A stretch of 64,000 nucleotides of DNA, taken from assembly GCA_044374195.1 (NCBI GenBank), contig JBILOY010000001.1:1-64000 (forward strand), in the 5' to 3' direction. This document shows positions 26,298 through 34,887 of the stretch, piece by piece. Made by a program: the position numbers and the translations under genes. The notes below the pieces were generated by a model. The model was given only the letters and a program-made list of their open reading frames with translations, ran no database searches and had not been told where the DNA came from. Within the stretch, counting starts at the first letter, position 1, and each line of letters starts with the position of its first letter. Source of the DNA: CAIKZY01 sp044374195 (GTDB lineage Bacteria; Actinomycetota; Actinomycetes; S36-B12).

Positions 26298-29003
26298 TAC
26301 CTCGATGACGGCACGACCGGCCTCCAGGCGGGCCACGGGAACCCGGAACGGGCTGGCCGACACGTAGTCAAGCCCCGCTCGATGGAAGAAGTGGATCGAC
26401 TCCGGGTCGCCGCCATGCTCACCACAGATGCCCATCTTCAACTCGGGCTTGGTCTGCCGGCCTTCCTTGACCGCAATAGTCACCAGGCGTCCAACACCAT
26501 CGGCATCAATGGTCTCGAAGGGCGAGATCGTAAGAACGCCCTTCTCCAGGTACTGGGCGAAGAAGGCAGCCTCGACATCGTCGCGGCTAAAGCCCCAGGT
26601 GGTTTGGGTCAGGTCATTAGTACCGAAGGAGAAGAAGTCGGCTACCTCGGCGATGCGGTGGGCGGTCAAGGCGGCGCGGGGCAGTTCGATCATCGTGCCG
26701 ATCGGCAGATGAAGCTCGACACCGGTTTCCAGGCTCACCTCAGACAGCACGGTCTCGAGCTCATCGCGCATGAGGATCAGTTCTTGAGCCGAGCCGACAA
26801 GCGGGACCATGATCTCGGCCACCGGCGTGCCACCGTCACGCATCCGTGCCACCACGGCCTCGGCAAGAGCCCGCACCTGCAGAGCAAAGAGCCCCGGCAC
26901 CACAAGACCCAAACGCACTCCGCGCAGGCCAAGCATCGGGTTGGACTCATGGAGTCGATTGACGGCAGCGAGCAGCCGGTCATCGGCCGAGGTGTCACGA
27001 CCTGCGGCCTGCGCCAAGGCGACGCGCACCATCAGATCAGCGCGGTCGGGCAAGAACTCGTGCAGCGGCGGATCCAGCAGTCGAACCGTGACCGGCAGGG
27101 AGTCCATCTCGGTGAGTAGCTCGATGAAGTCGGCTCGCTGCAATGGCATCAAGGCATCGAGTGCCAGCCCTCGCTCGCCGGCGTTGTCCGCCAGGATTAC
27201 GTGCTCGATCAGTTCGCGACGCTCACCGAGGAACATGTGCTCGGTGCGGCACAGACCAATGCCTTCAGCGCCGAGCTGTCGAGCACGTGCGGCATCTTCA
27301 GCAGTATCGGCGTTGGTGCGCACACGAAGGCGTCGGACGCTGTCAGCGTGCGCGAGCAATCGGTCGACGCAGTCGACGATCGCCGCGGAATCCTCATCGA
27401 GGCTCGGTAGCACTGCGTTCATACCCTCAAGCAGATAACGCACGACAGGAGACGGTGACACCGGAATCTCACCCAGGAAGACCTCACCCGAGGCACCGTC
27501 CAAGGAGATGAAGTCACCCTCGGCAATGGCCAACCGTTGGCCGTCGGCCAGCTTCACGATGGCCGAATGCGAGGACTCATCGACGATCAGCTGATCGGCG
27601 CCGCAGACAGCTGGCTTGCCCATGCCGCGAGCGACCACGGCGGCATGACTGGTCTTGCCTCCACGACTGGTGAGAATGCCCACAGCCGCAACCATTCCGG
27701 CAAGGTCATCGGGGTTTGTCTCACGGCGCACCAACACCACGGTGCGACCTTCCTCGGCCCAATCGACTGCACGCTGGGGATCGAAGACCACCTGGCCCAC
27801 CGCCGCGCCCGGTGAGGCAGGAATGCCCTTAGTGAGCAAAACACGCTCGGTGCCCACAGCCAATTGCGGCACCAGAAGCTGGGACAGTTGCTGACCGGAG
27901 ACACGCATCAGCGCTTCGTCTTCGGTGATCAGTCCTTCGTCGAGGAACTGAGTAGCGATACGAAATGCCGCGCCTGCCGTGCGCTTGCCAACACGGGTCT
28001 GCAGGAGCCAGAGCTTGCCGCGCTCTACCGTGAACTCGATATCGCAGAGGTCGCGGTAGTGGGTCTCGAGTCGGCGCATGGTCTGGGCGAGTTGCGTGGC
28101 CACAGCTGGATTCACAGTAGCGAGATCCGCAAGTGTCAAGGTATTTCGGATGCCTGCGACGACATCCTCACCCTGAGCATTTTGCAGGTAATCGCCGTAG
28201 TGACCGGGCGAGCCGGTGGCGGGGTCACGGGTAAAGGCAACACCAGTACCGGAATCCTCACCGAGATTGCCGAAGACCATCGCGCAGATGTTCACGGCAG
28301 TACCGAGATCATTGGGAATGCGCTCGCGGCGACGATAGAGCTTCGCACGGTCGCCATTCCACGATTCGAATACAGCCTTAACCGCCATGTCGAGTTGCTC
28401 ACGCGGGTGCTGGGGGAATTCGCGGCCAGTGTGCTCGCGCACGACCTTCTTGTAGTGGGCCACGAGTTCTTGCAGAACCTCAGCGCTCAATTCGCTCTCG
28501 GAAGCCACGCCCGCCTTCTCGACCGCATGCTCGAGTGCATTGGCGAAGATCGATGGCTCGATATCCATCACCGTGCGACCGAACATTGAGATCAGGCGTC
28601 GGTAGGAATCCCAAGCGAATCTCTCGTCACCTGAGATATCGGCCAGGCCCTTCACCGACGCGTCGTTCAGACCGATATTCAAAATCGTGTCCATCATGCC
28701 CGGCATCGAGAACACCGCGCCTGAGCGCACAGACACGAGCAACGGGTCATGCAGGTCGCCTAGCCGTCGATCGAGTTCATCCTCGAGTCGGCGCAGTGCT
28801 GCGGTGACCTGAACGCGCAGTTCGGGCGGCTCTTCGTCGTGGGTGAGGAACCATCGACATGCATGGGTGGTGATCGTGAAACCCGGAGGCACCGGCAGAC
28901 CCAGTCGGGTCATCTCTGCGAGGTTGGCGCCCTTGCCGCCCAGAAGATCCTTCTGCTCTCGGCTTCCCTCAGAGAAGTCGTAGACGTACCGGGTATCGGC
29001 CAT
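26277..29003 (-). CDS. ppdK: Pyruvate, phosphate dikinase
   Basis: The 908-residue enzyme interconverts pyruvate, ATP and phosphate with phosphoenolpyruvate, AMP and pyrophosphate. ATG 29003 is preceded by GGAGGACAC. The N-terminal ATP-grasp has LLGGKGANLAEM and SMPGMMDTILNIG; the swivelling phosphohistidine domain has SRGGKTSHAAVVARGMGKPA (His in TSHA); the PEP-binding TIM barrel has LCRTEHMFL and ends with MGICGEHGGDPESI, where the Cys is catalytic. Length is normal for bacterial PPDK. Its leader contains a terminator-like hairpin (29055-29079), a possible attenuator. Confidence 0.96.
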   Translation of the reverse strand: MADTRYVYDFSEGSREQKDLLGGKGANLAEMTRLGLPVPPGFTITTHACRWFLTHDEEPPELRVQVTAALRRLEDELDRRLGDLHDPLLVSVRSGAVFSMPGMMDTILNIGLNDASVKGLADISGDERFAWDSYRRLISMFGRTVMDIEPSIFANALEHAVEKAGVASESELSAEVLQELVAHYKKVVREHTGREFPQHPREQLDMAVKAVFESWNGDRAKLYRRRERIPNDLGTAVNICAMVFGNLGEDSGTGVAFTRDPATGSPGHYGDYLQNAQGEDVVAGIRNTLTLADLATVNPAVATQLAQTMRRLETHYRDLCDIEFTVERGKLWLLQTRVGKRTAGAAFRIATQFLDEGLITEDEALMRVSGQQLSQLLVPQLAVGTERVLLTKGIPASPGAAVGQVVFDPQRAVDWAEEGRTVVLVRRETNPDDLAGMVAAVGILTSRGGKTSHAAVVARGMGKPAVCGADQLIVDESSHSAIVKLADGQRLAIAEGDFISLDGASGEVFLGEIPVSPSPVVRYLLEGMNAVLPSLDEDSAAIVDCVDRLLAHADSVRRLRVRTNADTAEDAARARQLGAEGIGLCRTEHMFLGERRELIEHVILADNAGERGLALDALMPLQRADFIELLTEMDSLPVTVRLLDPPLHEFLPDRADLMVRVALAQAAGRDTSADDRLLAAVNRLHESNPMLGLRGVRLGLVVPGLFALQVRALAEAVVARMRDGGTPVAEIMVPLVGSAQELILMRDELETVLSEVSLETGVELHLPIGTMIELPRAALTAHRIAEVADFFSFGTNDLTQTTWGFSRDDVEAAFFAQYLEKGVLTISPFETIDADGVGRLVTIAVKEGRQTKPELKMGICGEHGGDPESIHFFHRAGLDYVSASPFRVPVARLEAGRAVIEVASSDSR

Positions 29004-29047
29004 GTGTCCTCCATGCAGCGACGGGTATCGCACGGGGGAAGTCGTGC

Positions 29048-29079
29048 AAGAAAACGACCGCCCGGATCACGGGTGGTCG
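29048..29079 (-). terminator. Terminator-like hairpin in the ppdK leader
   Basis: On the minus strand CGACCACCCG-TGATC-CGGGCGGTCG (one mismatch) is followed by TTTTCTT, about 50 nt before the ppdK ATG. It looks like an intrinsic terminator but sits within the presumed 5-prime leader. It could be an attenuator or the end of a short upstream transcript. The remaining gap up to 29206 shows no gene. Confidence 0.55.
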
Positions 29080-29206
29080 AAGTCGTATAGACATCTTGCT
29101 GCTGCAAGCGCATGCACTGGGGGTTCGTTCCGAAAAAAGATCGACGTGTCGGGGCCATGACAACGGTGTCATCAGGATTCACGCGCTCCAATGAGAGCCC
29201 CGTCGA

Positions 29207-30070
29207 TCAGCCAGCGGCGAAGGGATAGGTCGGCACCCCACGCACGCCCCAGGCCCCGCCGAAGATGTCACCTGCTGTCGGAGAGTGAGCGAGCTCCGCT
29301 TCGGTCATCTTGTACTTGGCAGTTGTCACGAGGACATCGCTGCCGAAGGGACCGCCGAAGGCAAGGCTCGTGACATTCGGGGTCGGAAAATGATGGTCTG
29401 AGACAAGTGCACCCGACGGATCATGGCGCGTGATCGTTCCGGAACCGAAGTGTGCAACCCATACTCCCCCGTGCTCATCGACGCTCAGCCCGTCGGGAAG
29501 ACCACTATCGGGGTCGAAGGCACAGAATTCGCGACCGTTGCTGATCTCGCCTACCTCGACATCGAAGTCGAAGACTCGAACCGCATACGTCAGCGAGTCG
29601 ATGTAATAGAGGAAGCGATCATCTGGGCTCCAGCCGAGTCCGTTGGAAACAGTGACGCCTTCCAGCATCACCGTGGAACGACCATCGCCGTCAATGCGGA
29701 ACAAATGGCCACGGTTGCTGCGCTCGCCATCACGACTTCCTGTCCATAGACGCCCGCGGGAGTCAACCTTTGCGTCATTGAGCATCAGCACCGGATCGGT
29801 CTCCAGAAGACCCCCGAATGCCACCTGCCCAGTGCCATCTGGCCCGCAGAGGATCAGGCCATGCACGGAGACCAACAGCAGCCGACCGCACGATGTCGGC
29901 ACGACGGCGGAGACGGGCTGGCCGACCGAGAAAGTAACTAGATCGCCGGACCCCGGCTCTAGGCGATGCACGAGCCCCGCGGTGATGTCGACGAAGAGCC
30001 AGGTCGAAGTTGAGGAATCCCAGACGGGCCCCTCGGCGATGTGGGCACCGAGTTCGAGAATGCGCTCCAT
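29207..30070 (-). CDS. SMP-30/gluconolactonase-like beta-propeller hydrolase
   Basis: The 287-residue protein follows the SMP-30/gluconolactonase/LRE pattern. LGAHIAEGPVWD carries the first metal Glu. LMLNDAKVDSRGRLWTGSRD, TVSNGLGWSPDDRFLYYIDS (metal Asn/Asp) and PDGLSVDEHGGVWVAHFG follow in order, one per propeller blade. It probably hydrolyses a sugar lactone using one divalent metal. It begins 14 nt after the nitroreductase-like gene stop on the same strand, so the two may be co-transcribed. Substrate not determined. Confidence 0.87.
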   Translation of the reverse strand: MERILELGAHIAEGPVWDSSTSTWLFVDITAGLVHRLEPGSGDLVTFSVGQPVSAVVPTSCGRLLLVSVHGLILCGPDGTGQVAFGGLLETDPVLMLNDAKVDSRGRLWTGSRDGERSNRGHLFRIDGDGRSTVMLEGVTVSNGLGWSPDDRFLYYIDSLTYAVRVFDFDVEVGEISNGREFCAFDPDSGLPDGLSVDEHGGVWVAHFGSGTITRHDPSGALVSDHHFPTPNVTSLAFGGPFGSDVLVTTAKYKMTEAELAHSPTAGDIFGGAWGVRGVPTYPFAAG

Positions 30071-30084
30071 ACTGCTGTGACTCG

Positions 30085-30699
30085 CTACAGGTACGTAACG
30101 ACGGATTCGAGCGGAAGACGAGCGCTGCGATCGCGGAATGCCTCAGCGCTCGGGTAGCCAATGTTGACCAACACGATCGAGTGAAGCGGGGAGTTCGGGA
30201 AGAACTCCTCATCAACCCCTGCATTGTTGAAACCTGCCATCGGACCTGCAGCCAGGCCCATTGCCCGCACAGCCAGGATGAAGTACCCCACCTGGATCGA
30301 GGCGTTAAAGCGCGCAAATCCATTGCGGTTCTCGAAGCTCTCATCGAATCCGGGCTTCATGCCAATCGCGCCGGGCGCGAGCAACTCGATGTACTCATGG
30401 AAATCAGTGTCGGCGGCGAGGATCGCCGTCGCAGCGGCTTCAGTGATCTTCTGCTGGTTGCCCGACGACGCGAGCGGCAGCAGCCGAGCCTTGGCCTCAG
30501 ATGAGCGCACGAAGGTCACGCGCAGAGGTCCGCTGTTGATCGCGGTCGGCGCCCAGCGCAGCAGGTGCACGATGCCGGCCAACTGCTCATCGGTCACCGG
30601 CTGATCGGTGAATGAGTAGGCGGTGTGGGCGTCGTGGAACAAGGTAGCGGCGCTCTCGGGATCAATGCCCAGAAGGCCAGCGTCGAATTCGGTGCTCAA
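30085..30699 (-). CDS. Nitroreductase-family oxidoreductase, malonic semialdehyde reductase-like (RutE type)
   Basis: The 204-residue flavoprotein starts at TTG 30699, with AAGGAG 5 nt upstream, deciding against an ATG 12 codons earlier. Signatures of the RutE/HadB subgroup are FHDAHTAYSFTDQPV, LLRWAPTAINSGPLRV (FMN binding), IGMKPGFD and NIGYPSAEAFRDRSARLPLE. The expected reaction is NAD(P)H-dependent reduction of malonic semialdehyde or a similar compound. No other rut genes are present nearby, so a pyrimidine-degradation role is not supported by context. It lies beyond the nrdJ terminator. Confidence 0.85.
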   Translation of the reverse strand: MSTEFDAGLLGIDPESAATLFHDAHTAYSFTDQPVTDEQLAGIVHLLRWAPTAINSGPLRVTFVRSSEAKARLLPLASSGNQQKITEAAATAILAADTDFHEYIELLAPGAIGMKPGFDESFENRNGFARFNASIQVGYFILAVRAMGLAAGPMAGFNNAGVDEEFFPNSPLHSIVLVNIGYPSAEAFRDRSARLPLESVVTYL

Positions 30700-30758
30700 G
30701 ATGTCTCCTTCAGATGATTCACGAGTCTCCCACATTCACAAGACTGCTTCCGCATGCG

Positions 30759-30790
30759 CGAAGGGCCACGGCTTTCGCCGTGGCCCTTCG
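30759..30790 (-). terminator. 14-bp perfect hairpin after nrdJ
   Basis: CGAAGGGCCACGGC-GAAA-GCCGTGGCCCTTCG is a perfect 14-bp stem with a GAAA tetraloop, 13 nt past the nrdJ stop on the minus strand. No U-run follows, so it may terminate weakly or stabilise the 3-prime end of the nrdR-nrdJ message. Confidence 0.7.
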
Positions 30791-30802
30791 TGTAGGTACT
30801 GA

Positions 30803-33631
30803 CTAGCTGCAGCCGGAGGTGCTGCCGCAGCCTTCGCAGACGTAGCACGAACCTGCTGGGCGCATCTTGATGCCACAGGTCATGCACAGCGGTGCATCAG
30901 ATGCAGTTCCGGTGATCTGCTCGAGCAGCTCTGCACTGGAGTGGGCCTCCATCGGTGCTGCCTTGGGCGTGACGATCTCGGCCTCGGTTGCTGCATCCTC
31001 GACAACAACGTCGAGGTCAGCGGCCGGAGCGATGGCGACGGGTGCTCCGTAGCCAGCCACGGTTGCCGAACGCTCGTCAGCCGTGAAGATGCCGAGCGCC
31101 TCGCGCTTGTCGTAGGGCAGGTAATCGAGGGCCAGGCGGCGGAAGATGTAATCCATGATCGACTGCGAGATTCGGATATCCGCATCGTCGGTCATGCCCG
31201 CCGGCTCGAAGCGCATGTTGACGAACTTCGAGACGAAGGCCTCCAGCGGCACGCCGTACTGCAGTGCGATGCTGATGGCGATCGAGAAGGCATCCATGAC
31301 GCCGGCCAGGGTCGAACCCTGCTTGCCCAGCTTCAAGAAGACCTCGCCAAGGGCGCCATCGTCGTAGGCACCTGCGGTCATATAACCCTCTGCACCGGCC
31401 ACCGAGAAGCTGGTGGTGCGACTCGGGCGCGACTTCGGCAGGCGGCGACGGATCGGCTGGCCCGAAGCGATCGATGCGGCAACCGCCTCGATAACCTCAT
31501 CGACCTTGGCAGCCTTGCCATCGGAAAGCGGCTGGCCGACCTTGCAGTTGTCGCGGTAGATCGCCAGTGCCTTGATTCCGAGCTTCCAGCCCTGGAAGTA
31601 GATCTCGGAAACTTCCGCGACCGTGGCCGACTCCGGCATGTTCACGGTCTTGGAGATCGCACCGGAGATGAATGGCTGAACTGCGGCCATCATGCGCACG
31701 TGGCCCATCGGGGTGATGGAGCGAACGCCCATGGCGGTGTCGAAGATCGCGTAGTGCTCAGGCTTGAGGCCCGGTGCGTCGACGACGTGACCGTTCTCGG
31801 AGATATATTCGACGATTGCCTCGACGGTCTCCTCGGTGTAACCGGCCTTGCGCAGTGCGCGCGGGATGGTCTGGTTGACGATCTGCATTGAGCCGCCGCC
31901 GACGAGCTTCTTGAACTTCACCAGGGAGAAGTCGGGCTCGATACCGGTGGTGTCGCAGTCCATCATGAAGCCGATGGTGCCGGTCGGGGCGAGAACCGAG
32001 GCCTGCGCATTACGCCAGCCGTTCTTCTCACCGGTCTTCAGGCACTGCTCCCACGCCTTGTTCGCCAGCTTCTGGACGTCACCGTCAAGGCTGGTGATGG
32101 TGCGCACGGTGTCGTTGGCCGCTGCGTGCTTGCGCATGACGCGCTTGTGGCCATCGATATTGCGTGCGTAACCGTCGTACGGGCCAACGACGCCGGCCAG
32201 CTCAGCGCTGCGCTTGTAGGCAGAGCCGGTCATCAAGCTGGTGATCGCCGCGGCGAAGGCACGGCCGCCATCGCTGTCGTAGGGAAGACCGGTGGCCATG
32301 AGTAGCGCACCGAGGTTCGCGTAGCCGATACCGAGCTGGCGGTAGCGACGAGTGGTGTCGCCAATGGGCTCGGTCGGGAAGTCGGCGAAGGAGATCGAAA
32401 TGTCCATCGCGGTGATGACGAACTCGACTGCCTTGGCGAAGCGCTCGCCATCGAACGTGTCATCGTCCTTGAGGAAGGTGAGCAGGTTCAGCGAGGCAAG
32501 GTTGCAGCTGGAGTTGTCGAGGCTCATGTACTCCGAGCACGGGTTGGACGCATTGATGCGGCCGGTCTCGGGGTTGGTGTGCCAGTCGTTAATGGTGTCG
32601 TCGTACTGGATGCCCGGGTCAGCGCAGGCCCATGCCGCCTCGGTCATCTTCGCGAAGAGCTCCTTGGCGTCAACTGTCTCGACCACGCGACCATCGGTAC
32701 GTGCGGTCAGGCCGAAGGGATCGCCGTTCTCCACAGCGCGCATGAACAGATCGGAGACGCGTACCGAGTTGTTGGCGTTCTGGTACTGAACGGAGGTGAT
32801 GTCCTTGCCGCCAAGATCCATGTCGAAGCCGGCATCCTTGAGAACGCGAATCTTCTCCTCTTCGCGAACCTTGGTCTCGATGAACTCCTCGATGTCGGGG
32901 TGATCGACGTCGAGCACGACCATCTTGGCTGCACGACGGGTGGCGCCACCGCTCTTGATGGTGCCGGCGGATGCGTCAGCACCGCGCATGAAGGAGACCG
33001 GGCCGGAGGCGGTGCCGCCGGAGGACTTCAGAAGCTCCTTGCTGGAGCGGATGCGCGAGAGGTTCAGACCTGCGCCCGAGCCACCCTTGAAGATGAAGCC
33101 CTCTTCCTTGTACCAGTTGAGGATGGAATCCATCGTGTCGTCAACGGAGAGGATGAAGCAGGCGCTGACCTGCTGCGGGGCGGTGGTGCCAACGTTGAAC
33201 CACACCGGGGAGTTGAAGCTGAACACCTGGTGCAGCAGCATGTAGGTGAGCTCGTGCTCGAAGATCTCGGCGTCAGCGTCGGTACGGAAGTAGCCGTGCT
33301 CCTTGCCAGCCTTCGTGTAGGTGAGCACGACGCGGTCAATGAGCTGCTTGAGGCCCCACTCGCGTGCCTCAGTGCCCACTGCGCCACGGAAGTACTTGGT
33401 GGTGACGATGGTGGAAGCGTTGACGCTCCAGAAGTCAGGGAACTCGACACCGCGCTGCTCGAAGACAACGTCGCCGGTCTTCCAGTTGGTCTGGACGACG
33501 TCGCGACGCTCCCAGTTCACGCCGTCATAGGGATGCTGACCGGGGGTCGAGTAGAGCCGCTCCATCGTGAGACCCGGCTTGCCAAGGGTGTTGTGAACGA
33601 ACGCAGCCGGTGCACTTGTGGTTACTGACAT
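30803..33631 (-). CDS. nrdJ: Adenosylcobalamin-dependent (class II) ribonucleotide reductase
   Basis: The 942-residue enzyme makes deoxyribonucleotides without a separate radical subunit. Visible elements are SACFILSVDD (first redox Cys), NASNPCSEYMSLDNSSCNL (active-site Asn, Cys, Glu), PTGTIGFMMDCDTTGIEP, and a C-terminal CMTCG...CYVCEGCG tail with several Cys, which probably binds zinc and relays reduction. ATG 33631 is preceded by AAAGG. It starts 18 nt after nrdR, forming an nrdR-nrdJ operon. No B12 riboswitch is seen; control is more likely through NrdR boxes upstream. Confidence 0.96.
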   Translation of the reverse strand: MSVTTSAPAAFVHNTLGKPGLTMERLYSTPGQHPYDGVNWERRDVVQTNWKTGDVVFEQRGVEFPDFWSVNASTIVTTKYFRGAVGTEAREWGLKQLIDRVVLTYTKAGKEHGYFRTDADAEIFEHELTYMLLHQVFSFNSPVWFNVGTTAPQQVSACFILSVDDTMDSILNWYKEEGFIFKGGSGAGLNLSRIRSSKELLKSSGGTASGPVSFMRGADASAGTIKSGGATRRAAKMVVLDVDHPDIEEFIETKVREEEKIRVLKDAGFDMDLGGKDITSVQYQNANNSVRVSDLFMRAVENGDPFGLTARTDGRVVETVDAKELFAKMTEAAWACADPGIQYDDTINDWHTNPETGRINASNPCSEYMSLDNSSCNLASLNLLTFLKDDDTFDGERFAKAVEFVITAMDISISFADFPTEPIGDTTRRYRQLGIGYANLGALLMATGLPYDSDGGRAFAAAITSLMTGSAYKRSAELAGVVGPYDGYARNIDGHKRVMRKHAAANDTVRTITSLDGDVQKLANKAWEQCLKTGEKNGWRNAQASVLAPTGTIGFMMDCDTTGIEPDFSLVKFKKLVGGGSMQIVNQTIPRALRKAGYTEETVEAIVEYISENGHVVDAPGLKPEHYAIFDTAMGVRSITPMGHVRMMAAVQPFISGAISKTVNMPESATVAEVSEIYFQGWKLGIKALAIYRDNCKVGQPLSDGKAAKVDEVIEAVAASIASGQPIRRRLPKSRPSRTTSFSVAGAEGYMTAGAYDDGALGEVFLKLGKQGSTLAGVMDAFSIAISIALQYGVPLEAFVSKFVNMRFEPAGMTDDADIRISQSIMDYIFRRLALDYLPYDKREALGIFTADERSATVAGYGAPVAIAPAADLDVVVEDAATEAEIVTPKAAPMEAHSSAELLEQITGTASDAPLCMTCGIKMRPAGSCYVCEGCGSTSGCS

Positions 33632-33649
33632 GGGTGGTGCCTTTCTTCC

Positions 33650-34162
33650 TCAGGAGCGGTTACTGGAATGGGAAGTCGCGGTGGGCTCGAGCTTGGTCGG
33701 CTCTTGCCCAGTGGGTTCGCCCTCTGCACGCAGCAGGGCTATCTCAGCCTCGAAGTCATCGAGGGTGTCGAATGACCGATAGACGGAGGCAAAGCGCAGA
33801 TAGGCCACTTCGTCGAGTTCGCGAAGTGGTCCGAGGATGGCCAGGCCAACCTCCATCGCCGGGATCTCGGCGGTGCCGGTGGCGCGGAGGGCGTCTTCGA
33901 CCTTTTGGGCCAGCAGGGCAAGGTCGTCATCGCTGACAGGTCGGCCTTGGCAGGCCTTGTGGACACCGGAGACAACCTTGGCGCGACTGAAGGGCTCAAG
34001 GACGCCGGAGCGCTTGGCGATCAGCATCGAGGCAGTCTCAGCGGTGGTGAAGCGGCGGCCGCAGGCGGCACACTCACGACGCCGGCGAATGGCAGCGCCA
34101 TCATCGATCGTGCGTGAATCCACGACTCGTGAGTCGTCTTCGCGGCAGAACGGGCATCGCAT
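33650..34162 (-). CDS. nrdR: Transcriptional repressor NrdR
   Basis: The 170-residue regulator senses ATP/dATP and represses ribonucleotide reductase genes. It starts MRCPFCREDDSRVVDSR at ATG 34162 with GGGAGG 8 nt upstream; a longer open frame to 34294 is not conserved. The zinc ribbon Cys are C3, C6, C31 and C34; the ATP-cone follows (ETASMLIAKRSGVLEPFSRA onward to about 140). It heads the operon with nrdJ. Two NrdR-box-like sites 32 bp apart lie upstream, implying autoregulation. Confidence 0.95.
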   Translation of the reverse strand: MRCPFCREDDSRVVDSRTIDDGAAIRRRRECAACGRRFTTAETASMLIAKRSGVLEPFSRAKVVSGVHKACQGRPVSDDDLALLAQKVEDALRATGTAEIPAMEVGLAILGPLRELDEVAYLRFASVYRSFDTLDDFEAEIALLRAEGEPTGQEPTKLEPTATSHSSNRS

Positions 34163-34272
34163 CTTGTGTACCTCCCTTCCCTTAACTTCACTTCTGTCAC
34201 ATCCGTGGGGCCAGTTCAGGCTTCCTGTGGGTGAATCTGGGGATTCCCTGTGGAAAGCCTGTGACCCAATAA

Positions 34273-34288
34273 CCACAACCTGTGGACG
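34273..34288. promoter_or_regulatory. Second NrdR-box-like site (degenerate)
   Basis: CCACAACCTGTGGACG matches the core CwAtATaTwG at six of ten positions. Its centre lies exactly 32 bp from that of the better box at 34305-34320, the spacing expected for paired NrdR boxes. Confidence 0.4.
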
Positions 34289-34304
34289 AATCACATGGCT
34301 GCAA

Positions 34305-34320
34305 CTACTACATCTAGGGG
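34305..34320. promoter_or_regulatory. NrdR-box-like site upstream of nrdR-nrdJ
   Basis: CTACTACATCTAGGGG contains CTACATCTAG, which fits the NrdR core CwAtATaTwG at eight of ten positions. It lies just downstream of a putative promoter (34353-34325), at or just after the expected transcription start. Confidence 0.55.
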
Positions 34321-34324
34321 TAGG

Positions 34325-34353
34325 AACGTACTGCTAATACCGAAGGAACGCAA
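34325..34353 (-). promoter_or_regulatory. Putative promoter of nrdR-nrdJ
   Basis: On the minus strand TTGCGT (34353-34348), a 17-nt spacer and TACGTT (34330-34325) fit a SigA-type promoter of the actinobacterial TTGnnn/TAnnnT kind. The NrdR-like box follows immediately. Confidence 0.45.
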
Positions 34354-34393
34354 CACTCATTTTTCGGCGAGTCGCGCGGAGTTTCGCGGCTCT

Positions 34394-34780
34394 TTAGCCG
34401 CCGATCGGGACGATCAGTCGCTGGCCGGCCACGAGCTCGCCACCGTTGAGGCTGTTGAGCTCGACCAGGGTCTGCATCATCGAACGCGGATCCCCGTTGG
34501 GCTGCAACGACTTTGCAATGGTCCACAGGGAATCCCCCGCCTGGACGACCACACTGGCGGTCGCCGGGCCGCCTGCGGAGTCCGAGGCGTCAGCCGAAGT
34601 TCCTCCTACCGCAATCATCACGAGCAACAAGGTCACCACGGACAACAGGAAGAACACGGCGGCGCGGCCGCGAGCGGTCAGGCGAACCGGCTGGCGGGCC
34701 CCTGCCGGGCGAGTCGAGCGCGTTGACTGAGCAGCGCGAACCGGGCGAGCAGTGCGGGGAAGGGTGGTTGCGAGGGCCAT
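34394..34780 (-). CDS. LysM-domain membrane protein, probable SOS-induced division inhibitor (DivS/ChiZ-like)
   Basis: The 128-residue protein starts at ATG 34780 (MALATTLPRTARP) with AAAGGA upstream. A basic N-terminus is followed by one membrane helix (AVFFLLSVVTLLLVMIAVGG, about 53-72) and a C-terminal LysM domain (VQAGDSLWTIAKSL...VELNSLNGGELVAGQRLIVP), so the LysM faces the cell wall. The gene is divergent from lexA with SOS boxes between them and next to nrdR, exactly as mycobacterial Rv2719c (ChiZ) and corynebacterial DivS, which suppress division after DNA damage. The role is inferred from architecture and position; sequence outside LysM is not diagnostic. Confidence 0.82.
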   Translation of the reverse strand: MALATTLPRTARPVRAAQSTRSTRPAGARQPVRLTARGRAAVFFLLSVVTLLLVMIAVGGTSADASDSAGGPATASVVVQAGDSLWTIAKSLQPNGDPRSMMQTLVELNSLNGGELVAGQRLIVPIGG

Positions 34781-34802
34781 CTCAGTTCCTTTCGGGGAAG
34801 TT

Positions 34803-34818
34803 TCGAACGTGTGTTCGA
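34803..34818. promoter_or_regulatory. SOS box 1 (LexA site, perfect)
   Basis: TCGAAC-GTGT-GTTCGA matches the actinobacterial SOS consensus at all 12 defined positions. It lies 23 nt before the LysM gene start. Confidence 0.93.
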
Positions 34819-34834
34819 TCGAACGCATGTGCGA
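34819..34834. promoter_or_regulatory. SOS box 2 (LexA site, one mismatch)
   Basis: TCGAAC-GCAT-GTGCGA abuts box 1 directly and matches 11 of 12 positions. It falls at the predicted start of the LysM transcript. Confidence 0.7.
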
Positions 34835-34863
34835 TGTGTAGCACGATTTACGCGACACGTCCA
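34835..34863 (-). promoter_or_regulatory. Putative promoter of the LysM gene
   Basis: Minus strand TGGACG (34863-34858), a 17-nt spacer and TACACA (34840-34835), preceded by TGC in an extended -10 arrangement. SOS boxes 2 and 1 lie just downstream, where LexA binding would block transcription. Confidence 0.45.
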
Positions 34864-34871
34864 GCCGACAT

Positions 34872-34887
34872 TCGAACATGTGTTTGA
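34872..34887. promoter_or_regulatory. SOS box 3 (LexA site, one mismatch)
   Basis: TCGAAC-ATGT-GTTTGA matches 11 of 12 positions and overlaps the putative -35 of the lexA promoter, giving autorepression. Confidence 0.8.

Noticed and set aside
34225..34285. Four CTGTGG/CTGTGA repeats spaced about 23, 11 and 21 nt, resembling half DnaA boxes
   Set aside because: None matches TTATCCACA closely, there is no AT-rich unwinding region, and oriC genes (dnaA, dnaN) are absent.
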